The notes: generated by a model not told the origin, from the letters alone. Shown: positions 43,750 through 56,041, counted from the first letter of the stretch. The stretch is DNA of 64,000 nucleotides from Carnegiea gigantea (GCA_029747015.1 JAKOGI010003022.1:1-64000), one strand, 5' to 3'. Program-made: numbers and translations.

Positions 43750-45361
43750 GATATTTAGGATGTTTGAGAACTTGGTACCCATGGAAAAGGGGAAGGTGAA
43801 AGAATGTATTTGTATGAAAGGCTTGACCGCTTCATGCCTAATGATAGGCAAACTACTGAATTCCCTAATGCATACGCAAAGCATGCAGTTAAACATAAAT
43901 TGGACCAAGCGCCTATTATTTTGAGAACAGAGAGGCCTAAGAACTTGCACTTGCGAGCGACAAAATCATTTCAATTTGAAAATGGGGGTGGAGGATGATG
44001 AATGGGAGTAAGTTATCAAACAAGTTTGGGCGTAACATCCAGGAGTTCCTATTTAGGATGTGATAACGTTTGCTTCAATGCTACGTGAGTGGAGTTCAAG
44101 GAAATTTGGACACATTGATGGATTTTAGATATGAAACAAGAACCCACGTTGTTGCAGAGTAAGTCGGCCCATTAGAGGAACCTTGATCAGTGTCTGGTGC
44201 GGCAGAGAAAGCTTGATGAGTTACATTGAAAATATGAGTAGCAATGGTTCATGAAAGCACTAGTGCATGAGCTTAAGGACGAGGATCACAATGTCCTATA
44301 TTTCCATCACAAAGTAGCCTAGGGAAAGAGGAAAAACTCGATTCAAAGTATCATGGATGATGGTGGCAGTTGGGTCTATGAAAGGGATCATTGAGGTCGT
44401 TATGGATTACTATGCCAAGCTCTTTCAGTCTAAAAAATCCAGCTGATTTTAAGGCAGCTTTGCATGGCGTTTCTAGTATGGTTTTAGACCACATAAATGC
44501 AGAGTTGACTCATTGGTACAATAGTGAAGAAATTAGAATGACACTCTTCAAGATGCATCCCACTAAGGCTCCAGGCCCTAATGGTATGCATGGATTTTTT
44601 TTATCAAAAGTATTGGCATATGGTGGGCTTTATTGTCATCTCTCTTGTCAGGGCTATTCTGTCTGGTAATTTGTTCCTTCTTGATATCGATAAGACTCTA
44701 ATTCCGTTGTCCAATAAAAGAAATCTCCTGTTAGTGTTGCTGAGTTCCGGCCCATTAGTCTCTACAATGTTCTATACAAGATTGCATCCAGTACGTTCGC
44801 TAATAGGCTTAAGTTAGTACTACCAATCCAGTCTTATAATCAGAGTGGTTTTGTGTCAGGACAGTTAATCACTGACAATGTACTGGTGGCTTTAGATATC
44901 TTTTACGCCATGAAATCCAAGTCTAAAAGTAGGAAATGGATTATGACAGTAAAACTGGATATGAGTAAACCCTATGATAGATTGGAGTAGAGCTTTTTAC
45001 AGGTTCGTATTAAAATGGGTTTTGTTCAATCTTGGATGCGTATTATCATGAAGTGCATCTTTTCAGTATCCTATTCTTTTATTATTAATCGCCGATTGAC
45101 AGTTTGTGGAAATATTGTTCCTAGTAGGGGTCCTAAACAGGGCAATCATATTTCCCCCTACCTCTTTATTCTTGTTACAGAAGCTCTTGCAGAACTTCTA
45201 TTTAAGGCATTTTTGGAGAACAGTATTCAAGGCGCTAAGGCTAGTAGGAATGGACCCAAAGTTTCTCACATGTTCTTCGTTGATGACAGTTCATTCTTCA
45301 CAAGAGTCACCCGACAAGAATGCTTAAAGATAATTGAGATTCTCAACCAAATATTTGGTTA
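43750..45361 (+). pseudogene. LINE ORF2, end of endonuclease and RT
   Basis: After the RTE insertion the L1 reading continues: YERLDRFMPNDRQTTEFPNA (endonuclease end), HPTKAPGPNGMHGFF (start of RT), FVSGQLITDNVLVALDI, then GNHISPYLFILVTEALAELL and the catalytic FFVDDSSFF (usual FADD changed to FVDD) near 45270-45300. Several stops and frame changes interrupt it (for example TAG near 44988). It ends at TAA about 45360 and the rest of ORF2 is missing. Confidence 0.75.
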
Positions 45362-45815
45362 ATATATGAAAAAATACACCTGCAATGTATTTTCCAAATG
45401 AAAAAAATTATAATTTTTTGGGGTAACAACGGGCACGAAACATTATTTCGTAGTCGAGTCAACACAGAAAAATATTTTTTCAGTCTAAAAATTTTTTAAT
45501 CATCGGTAATTACTAACACAAATAAAAAATTACATTAAAAACAAAATACGTAACTTAAATCAACTTTCCTACTTCATTCTACTCCATCCCACTTTTTCCC
45601 ACTCTCGCCCACTTCTTTCCCCCTCTTCCCGCACTTAATAAAAATACCACTCCTACCCACTCCCACCGACTCCTTCCCCCCTTTTCCACTCCAACACATT
45701 CAACACCTTCAATTTTCCAACGGAAAGAACAGGGCCAAAGTGTTCATTCTTGAGGCCTCTTGCTAAATATATTGAAAAATACTTGCTGCTCTTTCATTGC
45801 ATACATTTAGCACCA
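45362..45815. other. Spacer, AT-rich then pyrimidine-rich
   Basis: No gene. It holds an ACGAAA/TTTCGT inverted pair near 45434-45450 and a C/T-rich stretch at about 45560-45720. Confidence 0.35.
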
Positions 45816-45879
45816 TGCTTAGGTCCATTAATGTAGGGGTTGTTAGTACTAAACCTAATTTATACAATGTATGTGTGTC

Positions 45880-48021
45880 TAACGAATGGTGGATGGACTC
45901 TGATGCTTCTGTGTATGTTTGTGCTAATAAATGTTTATTTTGCTCCTATATATGACCCTACTGGTAGTAAAAATGTTTTTATGCATGCTTGACATATTGC
46001 ATTTGTTTTAGGAGTGGATTGAGTGAAATTGGAATTCTTCTCTGGCAAGTTTCTTGAGTTAGAAAATGTGTATCGTGTTCTTAATATTAGAAAAAATCTT
46101 GTTCGTACTTCTTTGCCGAGCCAACATGGCTATAGCGTTCTTTTTACCTATAATACAGAGGTGGTTACTGGATATGGTTCATTTGTGTCTAACGGTTATT
46201 TGATTGATGGATTGTTTAAGCTTAATGTTGGTAGTCATAAGGTAAACAATGTGTTTGGTATCTCGTTATCTATTTCAAACGTTGAGTGTACTAATCCTTG
46301 GCATGGTAGACTCAGTCATCTCAACATAGAGTATATTAAACGTATGATGAACCTAGACCTTTTACAAGATCTTCTATTAATGTGAAAGAAAAATGTCAAG
46401 TATGTGTTCAGGCTAAATAACCTAGAAAATAAGTTGAAAAGAATATGAAGTTCCTTGAGTTGATTCAAAGTGATAGTTGTGAGTATAATGGTGTTTTGAC
46501 TTGTGATGGTAAGAGATACTTTATTACCTTTATTGATGATTTTTGTAAATATTGCTATGTTTATTTCATTAATCACAAGTGCGATATGTCTGATAAATTT
46601 AAGGTATATAAAGCGAGGGTGAAGAATCAATTGGAGAAGAAGATCAAAATCTTACAATCTGACAGAGGTCGTGAGTACGCTCCAACAGAGATGGAAAATT
46701 TTTGTGAAGATCATGGGGTGATACATCAAGCGACACCTGAATACGCATCTCAATCTAATGAAGTTGTGGAGAGGAAAAAAAAAATCAAACATTGACTGAC
46801 AACGTTAATGCCATGTCGCTCAGTTTAGGTTTCCCTAATAGCTTTTGGGGTCAAGCATTATATTATGCTTGTCTTATTTTAAACAGAGTTCCTTATAAGA
46901 ATTTTGATAAAACCCTCTATGAATTATGGAAGAACAGAAAACCTAATTTGAAATGCCTCAAAGTATGGGGGTGTTTAGGTAAAGTGCATGGTTCTGTTAA
47001 TAAAAGAAAGTTGAGTCCAAAAATTGTTAATTTTGTATTCATTGGATATACCCCGAATAGTGCCACTTATACATTTTTTGTTATAAATTCTAAAGTTACT
47101 GAGATTTCTAATAATACAATTAGAGAATCTCGAGGCACTAACTTTTTTTGAAAATATTTTTCTTTTGAAAATAAAATTCCCTTGCAATCGGGCGAGTCTA
47201 GCCCTAATCCAAGTTTGAATTCTGGTTTTGAAAATAAAAGTGTGTTCCATTAAGAAGAAGTAAAAAGCCAAAAATTGCCAAGAACTTTGGTCTTGGCGTC
47301 TTTACTTAATCGAGGATGAGCCTAGGCAAGAGGAAGTGGTTGATCACCTTGATGCATATTCTCCTATTTCTAAGATCAGCACTATTAGATTGTTGATTGC
47401 TTTGGCTTCTATGTACAACTTGCATATTCATCAGAAAGATGTTAAGATAACATCTTTGAATGGAGATCTTGAGGAGGAGATTTACATGAATCAACTAGAA
47501 GGTTTTGTAGTCTATGGACAAGAGGGAAAGGTATGTAAGCTTGTAAATCCTTATGTGCACCAAAGCAAACTCCCAAACAATGGAATGAGAAGTTTGATTA
47601 GGTGATACTTTCCAATGGCTTTACCGTTAATAGTGACGGTCAATATGTTTATATGAAACAAGTTAATGGTACTCGCATTATTTTGTGTCCACATGTGGAT
47701 GATATATTGATATTCAGCAATGATGTTGGTGTGACATTCATCACATTACGTTTGACAAGTATTGAGGCTGAATGGCAGAAAAATTTCTTGTATGACATTC
47801 GATTGTTGCATAAGCCTATATCTCTTGTGTTGTTGCATTGTGATTGCCAAGCTACTATAGCTAACGCAATGAGTAAAAAATTTAATGAGGAAAGGAGACA
47901 CTTGAGAGTGAGACATAAATCTATCAGACATTTGATATCTTATGATGTGATTTCTGTTGACATTGTTAGGTCAAATAATAATGTTGCAGATCTACTTTCA
48001 AAGGGCTTGGCACATCAATGA
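45880..48021 (+). pseudogene. Copia Pol, heavily decayed
   Basis: Protease remnant WWMDSDASVYVC near 45887 has DSD instead of the catalytic DSG. GAG-pre-integrase: NPWHGRLSHLNIEYIKRMMN near 46290. Integrase: 46445-47151 (FIDDFCKYCYVYF, SDRGREYAPTEMENF, GFPNSFWGQALYYACLILN) in two frames. RT: 47336-47720 (YSPISKISTIRLLIALASMY, CPHVDDILIF), with the first RT motifs and the stretch beyond the catalytic motif deleted. RNase H end: 47790-48020 (LLHCDCQATIANAMSKKF, NNVADLLSKGL). Confidence 0.75.
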
Positions 48022-48640
48022 GTTCTTGAAACGTGAAGGGGAGTGGGAGCGAAGCCCATAAATTAGTCACTATAGGGGACAACCATCTCCAGAGGTATGA
48101 TGATCCCATGGATGGAGTTCAACGAGTACAAACAAAACTGATAGGTGAACATGAAAGAGCACCACAACTAAGCAGAAATTATGGGTCCCATTCCTATGGC
48201 GAGGCGCTCTTTGATGGCTGTGACAATTCTCAAGAATGAGTTACTTCTAACTCTTAATGACCTGAAGACATGATTTTGCGAAGTGGTGGTCAGAGGCCAC
48301 TGTTGGAGGGTTCACCTAGTGGATCTGGTGTTGGGGTCGCTAGTATGGATTGGGCTATTGCCTAATGGCATCCATGAGACACGATACTGCACATGACCAA
48401 AATTGCGCACCCTCGATCGGAACTGATGAACACTCATATTGTGTGTATGATGCGTAGAGATTTAGCTAACGGGACTTCAGTTTAGGACATTAGATCACCG
48501 TTTTCCTCAAGTTCAAGCTCATCTATACTAAGTGGAGGTTCAAACCAGAAGGTGCCTACATCGATTACACGAGATAAAGATGCTCTCTATTATTGTACTC
48601 TTTTGAGAAGTTACCTGATTTTTAAATCATGTGGGGGGAA
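48022..48640. other. 3' untranslated region and polypurine tract of the decayed copia
   Basis: Non-coding. The open frame 48033-48239 has no motif. The polypurine tract GTGGGGGGAA is at 48631-48640. Confidence 0.5.
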
Positions 48641-48980
48641 TGTAAGAATATTTATGACTTGAAATTCATATTTTCACTAAATTTATTGTATCTTATAAAA
48701 TTATTTATCATTTGAAAGTCTTTAATGATTGATAAAGTTTTGGGAGAGTGCAAGTAGAGATTTTATCCCGTGTATTTATAAGTTGTTATAGTGGATCAAA
48801 TATATAGTCTCCCATATTTTCTGCTAATACTTTTATTTGTCGTTAATGCTTTAACAGGGGGGCAAAGAGTATTAATATTCTTTCCTTTATATGAGAAGAG
48901 AATAAAGGCTTAGTGTACTATTCACTTTGGCTTTTATTGACGTTGGTGATTGTTAATAGCCGGATGGATTTTCTACGCAT
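48641..48980 (+). repeat. Probable 3' LTR of the decayed copia
   Basis: It starts TGTAAGAATATTTATGAC after the polypurine tract, and AATAAA lies at 48901-48906. The right end is uncertain because no second copy is present. Confidence 0.45.
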
Positions 48981-49619
48981 TGGGACTTTGAGAGGCTCAA
49001 ATGTGGTTATTTTATATAATGATTCAAAACCCTTAATCATTCACCTCTCTTTGGAAAAAAAAAAAAAATCAGCCCGGTCCTTGAGTCACAAAGTCTTATT
49101 ATTTAATTGCTTGACAGATTTAGTCCTCTTGTGTTGCCATACTTTTTTTTTCAAGCAGTCTCAATTAAATTGTATTTCTTATCCATTAGTCACAACTCAC
49201 TTTCTGTTTGGCGATTCTTCATATTGATATTGAAAAGTTTAGCTAAGCCTTCTATGATTTTAACTAATTTCTTTATTAGTTTTCTTAAATTAAATTCTCA
49301 ATCTTAAAGTTTGATATGAAGTTACTATTACTGTATTGATGTAAAGTATTATTTTGAGCATTGGTCTATTAGTCAATTCGGGGGACCTCTTGCTGCATCA
49401 AAGGATTCCGATGGGTTGTCATGTCTCAGGAGAAGATCTCATTCAAATCAAAATACCAGTGCAGTGAGGGCATTTCTTCTCTTAATAAAGCGAATGCGCT
49501 TCAACCTAGGCTACTTCTAAAACTAATCTCCATTATTTCTTGTTCCTATTAAGTTGTAATTTTTAGTTGTTATATTTTCATATATTACATGTAAAATTGT
49601 GGTGTATTATGTGATTGCT
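48981..49619. other. AT-rich spacer
   Basis: No gene or repeat recognised. Confidence 0.3.
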
Positions 49620-49830
49620 TGATTATAGGAAAAATCACTGCCAGGTACCCCACTTTGTGTGGAAATCATAATTAGGGGACCATGTTATTAGAATGTATTT
49701 AAAAGTACGCAACATTCTGTGAAAACTATTTTAAGGAGACCATTCACTGTTTATATTTTTTTTAAGCCCTTAAACTTTTCATATTTACAAATCTACCCTC
49801 AACCCTTAAAAACTTACTTTCGAAAAATTG
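49620..49830. repeat. Left arm of a diverged long inverted repeat
   Basis: From the GGTACCCC near 49645 this stretch is similar to the reverse complement of 56640-56850. Shared blocks, read in this orientation, include GGTACC, ATTAGGGG, AATGTATT, AAACTATT and a CCCTxAACTTTT...TTxCAAA motif. It probably marks one end of an older TIR transposon into which the pararetrovirus integrated. Confidence 0.45.
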
Positions 49831-49885
49831 GAAAAAGTGTTTGTGGTTTTTTGCTCACTAATAGATCTCGTCATTCTCTTTCATC

Positions 49886-49899
49886 TGGTATCAAAGCCA
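49886..49899 (+). other. Primer site (tRNA-Met) of the pararetrovirus
   Basis: TGGTATCAAAGCCA matches the consensus caulimovirid tRNA-Met site TGGTATCAGAGC with one change. It marks the conventional start of the viral map, so the integrated copy begins close to genome position 1. Confidence 0.7.
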
Positions 49900-49960
49900 C
49901 GTGCACAAAAATAATTACGATTATTAAGCTAATTAATGACTAATTAAGCTAATTAACTGT

Positions 49961-50359
49961 GATTAGCTAAGATTAATACTTGAACCATCATCTACTTGCC
50001 CTGGTCCTAATTATTCACATATTGTCCACTCACCTAAAGGCAATATCTCATTAGCACCTCAATTAAACTATATCACTGATATAGTTTTAGAATTAAAAGT
50101 TGAATTAGTTAAAATTAAGACTAAACTAAAAGATCTTAAGAACCAGTTAACAGTTATTTATCTTTCTTTTATTAACGAAATTAGACATAGCGAAAAAGCT
50201 ACTCCTAAAATTAGCACTCTTTTTCAGCATAAATATCCTTTTCAAAACCCAAAAAACAAAATTCCATTTCCTTTGCAAGAAATAAAAATCCAAAAAGAAG
50301 TAGGAGAACAATCTGGTGAAAAATCTACTGAAAGAAAAGAAAAAGAAGATGGAGTATAA
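49961..50359 (+). CDS. Small viral ORF without AUG start
   Basis: Open from about 49961 to TAA 50357-50359 with no ATG. The product would have a heptad-like helix (VLELKVELVKIKTKLKDL), suggesting a coiled coil, then a lysine-rich tail. Its stop overlaps the next ORF's ATG (50349) by 11 bases. Position and coiled coil recall the small first ORF of solendo- or badnaviruses. Either the AUG was lost by mutation or a non-AUG start was used. Confidence 0.45.
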
Positions 50360-51926
50360 ACAACATTCCCTTGAAGAACTACAAAAAATGTTTGATAAAA
50401 AATAAAATCCCGAAAAACTAAACAAAATCATGAGCGCTATTAGTGATAAATATGATGTTTTGTCTGATGATAATGAAGAGACTAATAATATCCAACTAGA
50501 AGAAGAAATATATCAGCAAATGAATTTTATTAAACTTGATGATCTTAATGCGTTACCATTAGAAGAAATTAAACAAAAATTAGATAAAAAATATGGTAAA
50601 ATGATTGCGGAAAATGAGATTAACGAAACCGGAGAAGAAATTGACTTGCATAAAACAGAGACTAATCTTATTAATAATGTCGTTCCTAAATCTAAAGAAT
50701 TCAGAGAACCTTTCAGAAGAAACACTCATTTCTTAAGACCTATGTATATTCTTGCAGGACGAACAAGTAATTTTTTCTTTGGGTTTGTCCTAAGGAAAAC
50801 CACGACCTATGAAGAGATTGGCTTTACCCCAATTAGTCAAACTGGTTATATCTTAAACATTGATGGGACTTGTAATAGAGAAGAAATATTTGAGCACGGG
50901 AAAAGAGGAATGAACAATGTCTTAAATTTAAATACTACATGGACTGCGGCAAACTTTCTAAATTATATCGAGCATAGTTTCTCTGGCACTGTAGCTGACT
51001 GGTATGATTCCTTAAGTGAAGACAGTAAAAATACTTTAAGAACGGTGGAAACACCAGCTGCTTTGTTTAGAAGTCTGTGCAAAGAAATTGAAACTGAATT
51101 CATCGGAGCTAAAATTGATTCTGAAGAAAAAGCACGAGAACGGCAAAGAAAAATTAACAACATAGAACTATGGGATATGAGATACCTAGAAAATTATATT
51201 GCAGAATTTAGTCAATATTATTACAAAATTGCACATAATGAAACCAATCTTGGCATGTTCTATGACAAATTGCCATATCCCATAAATTCTATAATTAATG
51301 AAAAATACATGGCATGGTTTGAACGAACAGATGTTGTTGATACCCTTGGTTCAAGAATTTTCTATTTGCGAAAATGGGTCAATGAACAATGTCTTGATTT
51401 ACAAAAGCAAAAGAAGATTAAGAAGCAGTTCTTGACCTATTGGGATTCACCTCACCAATGGGGAAAAGAATCTGAGAAAAGAAGAAAAAGAAAATTCTAT
51501 AAGAAAAAGAGTTTTAATAAGCAAAGAGGCAAAAAATATAGTAGAAAATATTACAACAAACCAAGTGCTAAAAAATGTAGATTTTTTAGAAAAGCTGCTT
51601 ATTGCCCGGCAGGGAAAAATAACTGTAAGTGTTGGGCATGTGGAGAAGTAGGGCATTATACTAACGAATGCAAAAACAAAAAGAACAATAAACTTATAGA
51701 AACCTTGGGAAGCCTAGATTATATTGAACTTAGTGAAGATGAGGCATTAAACCTAGCCTTAAGCAACAACAAAGGAATTGTTGAAATTATAGAGGACAAT
51801 GAATATGAAAAAAGTGATTATGAAGAAACTAGCCATATGATGGAAAGTAGCTCAGTTAGCCTTGGTGATATTCAAGGAGAAGAGTTTGTAGTAGACAATG
51901 ATCATGAAGAAGTCAAAGGAGATTGA
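50349..51926 (+). pseudogene. Pararetrovirus coat protein region
   Basis: The frame opens at ATG 50349, has a TAA at 50403 and is then open from 50430 to TGA 51924. The N-terminus is acidic, followed by a capsid-like region (WTAANFLNYIEHSFSG, WYDSLSEDS). A lysine/arginine-rich stretch (KRRKRKFYKKKSFNKQRG) precedes the zinc knuckle CWACGEVGHYTNEC at about 51637-51678. An acidic tail ends it. These features match caulimovirid coat proteins. The next ORF lies in the same frame directly after the TGA. Confidence 0.82.
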
Positions 51927-51950
51927 GTTCTTCCCATAATCCAAAAGGAC

Positions 51951-52964
51951 ATGATCTATAAAAAATCTACTTTTCAAATAAAAAGCAAATATGTATGTGA
52001 AATGATGGAAGGAGATCTTAAAATAAAGGATTGTGAGTATGACGTTGGAGAAGTTAATCTTATTAATTGGGAGAATATCCTTAAGCATAACAAAGATAGA
52101 AAGTATAAGTATATCTATATTGGAAGCGTTCAAGTTCAAATCACTCCATTACAATATTATGGTAAAGATATTGATCTTTACGCTTTACTCTGTGATATTA
52201 GGCATACCAAATTTAATAATTAGATAATCACAGGGATAAAAACTAATTTATGCAATGAGTCAGTAGGTTTCAACTGTCGACCTGGATATTATGTGACTTT
52301 AAAAGATGAATTTGCTAAAAACTTCCTATCCCTTAAGATAAAAACAGTTGGGATGGATATGAAGAGAGGAGGATATCTTTTAAGGATATTTTGGAAAATT
52401 ATCTACAAACTAGATAATACAATAGATCATAAGACTAAGGTAACAATGATAAAAGTAGAGAAATTTGAAAGTTCTACCCCCATGCAAAAGATCCAGAGGA
52501 TCAAGTCGAATCCACAGGAAATAAAAATAGATCGTTCATGGATATCTAGTTTTGTCAATTCTACCAAAATCAATAGGAAAAATATAATAAAAATTGATGA
52601 GGAAGGAAAAATTACCATTAAACTCCAATTATTAAGAAGTATAAGCACAAGGTCAGATTGGGGAGAAGGATCTTCATCCCCTAAAGAAGAGCTTAAAGAA
52701 GATGATACAATGAGCATAGCCAGTGAAATGAGTAGAATGAGTTTTGAAGCGGCAAGACCAAGCCTAGATCGATTAACAAGCCTAGATAGGAAGGTCATTG
52801 GATACAAAACAAGAACTCTTAGCGAACCTATTTATGAGGATGAATTAGTCAAAAATATGACTATGGAAATATCCTACGAGGCTACTAATGCAAACCCTAA
52901 TAGCATCTATATACCAATAAAGGTATGTTTAGAGGGATATAATAAATATGAACTGGGCGCTTAG
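51951..52964 (+). pseudogene. Pararetrovirus movement protein region
   Basis: Same frame as the coat protein, separated by one stop, and interrupted by TAG 52221. Seen: YIYIGSVQVQITPLQYYG, then (after the stop) NCRPGYYVTLKDEFAKNF and GYLLRIFWKIIYKL. This pattern fits the 30K-type movement protein that moves virus between cells through plasmodesmata. A serine-rich C-terminal part follows. It ends at TAG 52962, overlapping the protease frame. Confidence 0.7.
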
Positions 52965-53242
52965 ATAGTGGTTGTTCTGTATGCTTTGGAAAACGAACAC
53001 TATTTCCTGAGTTTATGTGGAAAAGAGTTAAAAATCTATTACAAGTAAGGATAGCTGATAATAGTGTTATGAGCCACAATGAAATCATAGAAGGGTTATC
53101 CATAGAATTAGGAGGAGTCCAATGCATTATACCAGTTTTATGGGCTACTGATCAACCCTCTCATGATATGATTATTGAAAATAATGTTCAAAGAATATTC
53201 TCCATGCACCCGGACTATAAACCAAATAATATTTACGATTAA
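52961..53242 (+). pseudogene. Pararetrovirus aspartic protease
   Basis: LDSGCSVCFGKRTLF starts at 52961 in the -1 frame relative to the movement protein; DSG is the active site. The frame stays open to 53242. The RT that follows is in another frame, so a shift lies near 53215-53240. The ORF probably began independently, with an overlap, as in cavemoviruses. Confidence 0.7.
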
Positions 53243-54827
53243 TGGTCACTCAGTCCCTATTGAAAAATTAAGTAAGGCTTACACTCATCAAAAAATTGAA
53301 TTTACAAGCAGCCAGCGTGGTGAGAAGGTAATGCCTGCACAACGTGAAGTAGCACTAACAATCTCATTACTCGAATTATCTGTTAAAGAGCAGATAATCG
53401 AACAACAAAAAAAATTATGCAAAGAACTCTATTATGATAATCCTCTGAAATTTTGGGATAAAAACAAAACATTTGCTAAAATCACGTTATTAAATCCCAA
53501 CACTATCATCCAAGTTAAACAAATGGTGTATACCCACCAGGACATTCAAGAGTTTAATAAACAAATCAAAGAACTTCTGGATAAAGGATTAATTAGAAAC
53601 CGTAAGAGTCCTCACACCAGTCCCGCTTTTATGGTAAGAAATCATGCTGAGGAAAAAAGAGGAAAAGCCAAAATGGTAATCAATTACAAAAAGCTTAATG
53701 ATAACACTGTCTTTGATGGTTATTACATTCCTAATAAAACAGTCCTTTTCAACAGAATTCAAGGAGCCTCTTGGTTCTCGAAAATGGATTGCAAGAGTGG
53801 GTATTGGTAGATAAACATGGAAGAGGAAAGTATTCCTTTAACTGCATTTAGTGCCCCATAAGGACATTATAAATGGATAGTAATGCCATTTAGTCTTGAA
53901 AATGCATCTCAAATATTCCAAAGAAGAATGGACAACATCTTCAAAGACCTTAATCATTATTGTCTAGTTTACATTGATGATATCCTTATCTTTTCTAAAA
54001 CCATAGAGCAACATAAAAATGATGTTCTGGCTGTCACCAAAAGATGCATTGATCACGGTATTATACTTGGTAAAAACAATTGCATTTATGCTGAACAAGA
54101 AATCGAGTTCTTAGGTCTAAAAATAAAAGTTGGATAGATTATTCTACAAAAACATATTTTAGAAAAAATAGAAAATTTTTCTTAAAAAATTGAAGATAGA
54201 AAGCAATTAGAAAGATTTCTAGGGTGCTTTACTTATGCTTCTGATTTCATTAAAGATTTAGCTAAACTAAGAAAACCATTACAGCAAAAACTCAAAAAAG
54301 ATGTTAGCTGGACGTGGACTATTAATGATACAAAGATTGTATAAAATTTAAAGGAGATATGTAAAAATCTTTCTGTCCTTAATTTGCCTAACGAAGAAGA
54401 TGATTTAATTCTTGAGACAGATGCCAGCAATGAGCACTGAAGTGCGGTACTCAAAATCAAAGAAGGAGAAAAACTCTGCAAATATTACAGTGGAAGTTTT
54501 AATAAAGTAGAATGCAACTATCCCACGATGGAAAAAGAAATTCTTGCAGTCATAAGGGGAATTGAAAAATTCTTAATCTTTTTAGCCTCTAAACCTTTTT
54601 TCATTCGAACTGATTGCGAAGGAATACTCAGTTTTGTGAAAAAGAATTTATCAAATATGCAAGTGCAGGAGCGACTCCTGCGTTGGCAATTATGGCTTAA
54701 TCAGTTTTCCTTCTCTATTGAATATATACAGAGATCGAAGAACTCTCTGGTAGACAGTCTAACTCGAGAACTCGCCAAGGGTGATCATCAAAGCCGACCT
54801 CCTGTCAGAAAAGGAGGAAATTCTTAA
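53243..54827 (+). pseudogene. Pararetrovirus reverse transcriptase and RNase H
   Basis: RT: KELLDKGLIRNRKSPHTSP, FSKMDCKSGYW, the catalytic YIDDILIFS near 53970-54000, then EQEIEFLGLKIKVG. In-frame stops at 53808, about 53861, 54135 and several to 54440 break it. RNase H: LILETDASNEH near 54410, then NYPTMEKEILAVIRGIEKF and FFIRTDCEGILSF; the frame is open from about 54440 to 54827. The enzyme copied viral RNA to DNA. Confidence 0.88.
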
Positions 54828-55871
54828 TGAAATGCCACTTCTACTAGAACGGGTTATACCTTCTAGTAAAGTCCTTATTGATAACCTGGAATTCCATACA
54901 AAAAGTAGATCATGCTTTAGTCTGCTTTTTACTACCTACCTAATAGCTCAAAGATTTTCCCTTCTAGAATTACAAATTAGCTATCTTCAATGTCCTTGTG
55001 ATATCCAAGAAAAAATAAGTTCTCATATCCAAGAAAAATGGTTCTCAAGGAATGGTATACAGCCTGCATCGATTTTTATCATCATTATTCCTATGATATT
55101 TGGGAATCTTGGAGCACAACGATCTATTTTCCCGACAAATCTGGAGTCAGTGGCATTTGTTTCCCAATCAATTCAATATCCCCTCGAGATCCTGTCTTCA
55201 AAGCCTGGACATATGGGATTGTTCTTTACTTCTCAGAAGTCCCAGATCCTAATTTTCCATTTTTTTCAACCTTAACTAAGTTCCAGCAATACATGTTCAA
55301 AAGATTCCATTGGATTCTTAAATCTCCTGAGGGACCAACAAAAATTCCAATTCGCAGATACTTAACTTTAGAGGTTTATAGCGCCCTGATTGAATATGAA
55401 AATGGAAAAGTCAAACCAGCCCATTATCTTGTCCAAATGGTTGATTGTGATGATCCAATTGATCAAAGATAAAATTGGATTCATGGAGATCCGGTACATA
55501 TAGTTACTGATCCTACATTAGCAAGGGCTATTGGGTTTTTCAACATTTATCATCAATGTTGGGCATTGATTGAAAAAGAAAAAACACTAATACATTATGG
55601 AAACACTACTTTTGCCTATAGTAATGAATTCAATGACCACATGAAAGTGGACGGCGCAGAATCAAAAGATATTTTCGATTATCTCTTTGATATCGGAGCT
55701 GAAAAATTCTTATCAGAAGAAGAAAAGAAATATCTCCTTGAGTTGTTTGAAGAATATGATCCAGAGCATCTTAACCAGATTAATGAAGATTTTGATGATT
55801 ATTCAGATAATGATGATCTAGAAAATATAATTGGAGATGAAGGTTTGCAGAATCTCAATAATGATGACTAG
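54781..55871 (+). pseudogene. Downstream viral ORF, transactivator-position protein
   Basis: The frame overlaps the end of RNase H (open from 54781), shifts near 55050 to a second frame (55038-55472, WYTACIDFYHHYSYDIWESW) and continues past a TAA at 55470 to 55871 with an acidic tail (EDFDDYSDNDDLEN). In cavemo- and solendoviruses the ORF here encodes the translation transactivator/inclusion body protein. The assignment is by position; I see no diagnostic motif. Confidence 0.5.
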
Positions 55872-56041
55872 TCTTGTCATCATTAAAAGTTCTGAAAAGG
55901 CTGCCCCATTATTATACTATTTTGATAAGTGTCCGGTCTGTACAATAAAGTATGTACTGTAGCCGTCAGTTTACTGTTGGCAACTGTAGCCATGTGAAAA
56001 ATCTATAGCCATTAGAGCATCCTATGTACTCTCATCCCCTC

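Larger units (their letters stand above)
13860..45361 (+). mobile_element. L1-type LINE, split by two nested insertions
   Basis: Three segments belong to one non-LTR retrotransposon: 13860-15007 (leader, ORF1, first codons of ORF2), 41780-42264 (endonuclease) and 43765-45361 (end of endonuclease, RT). The first gap is the gag-only LTR element with its own nest; the second is an RTE LINE. The LINE reading resumes directly after each insertion. The 3' end (after RT) is missing and no poly(A) tail is seen. The start coordinate is approximate. Confidence 0.75.
45816..48980 (+). mobile_element. Decayed Ty1/copia element without a 5' LTR
   Basis: Fragments of protease, integrase, RT and RNase H follow in Ty1/copia order. 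A GTGGGGGGAA polypurine tract (48631-48640) and an LTR-like TGTAAGAATATTT start come next. No matching 5' LTR lies upstream, so the left part is lost. Lineage is not clear. Confidence 0.7.

Noticed and set aside
45420..45460. ACGAAA...TTTCGT inverted pair as the end of a CACTA-type transposon
   Set aside because: Only one short pair, no CACTA terminus and no matching second end found.
48913..49307. Two overlapping open frames after the decayed copia
   Set aside because: AT-rich composition, no motif, and they disagree in frame without a continuous product.
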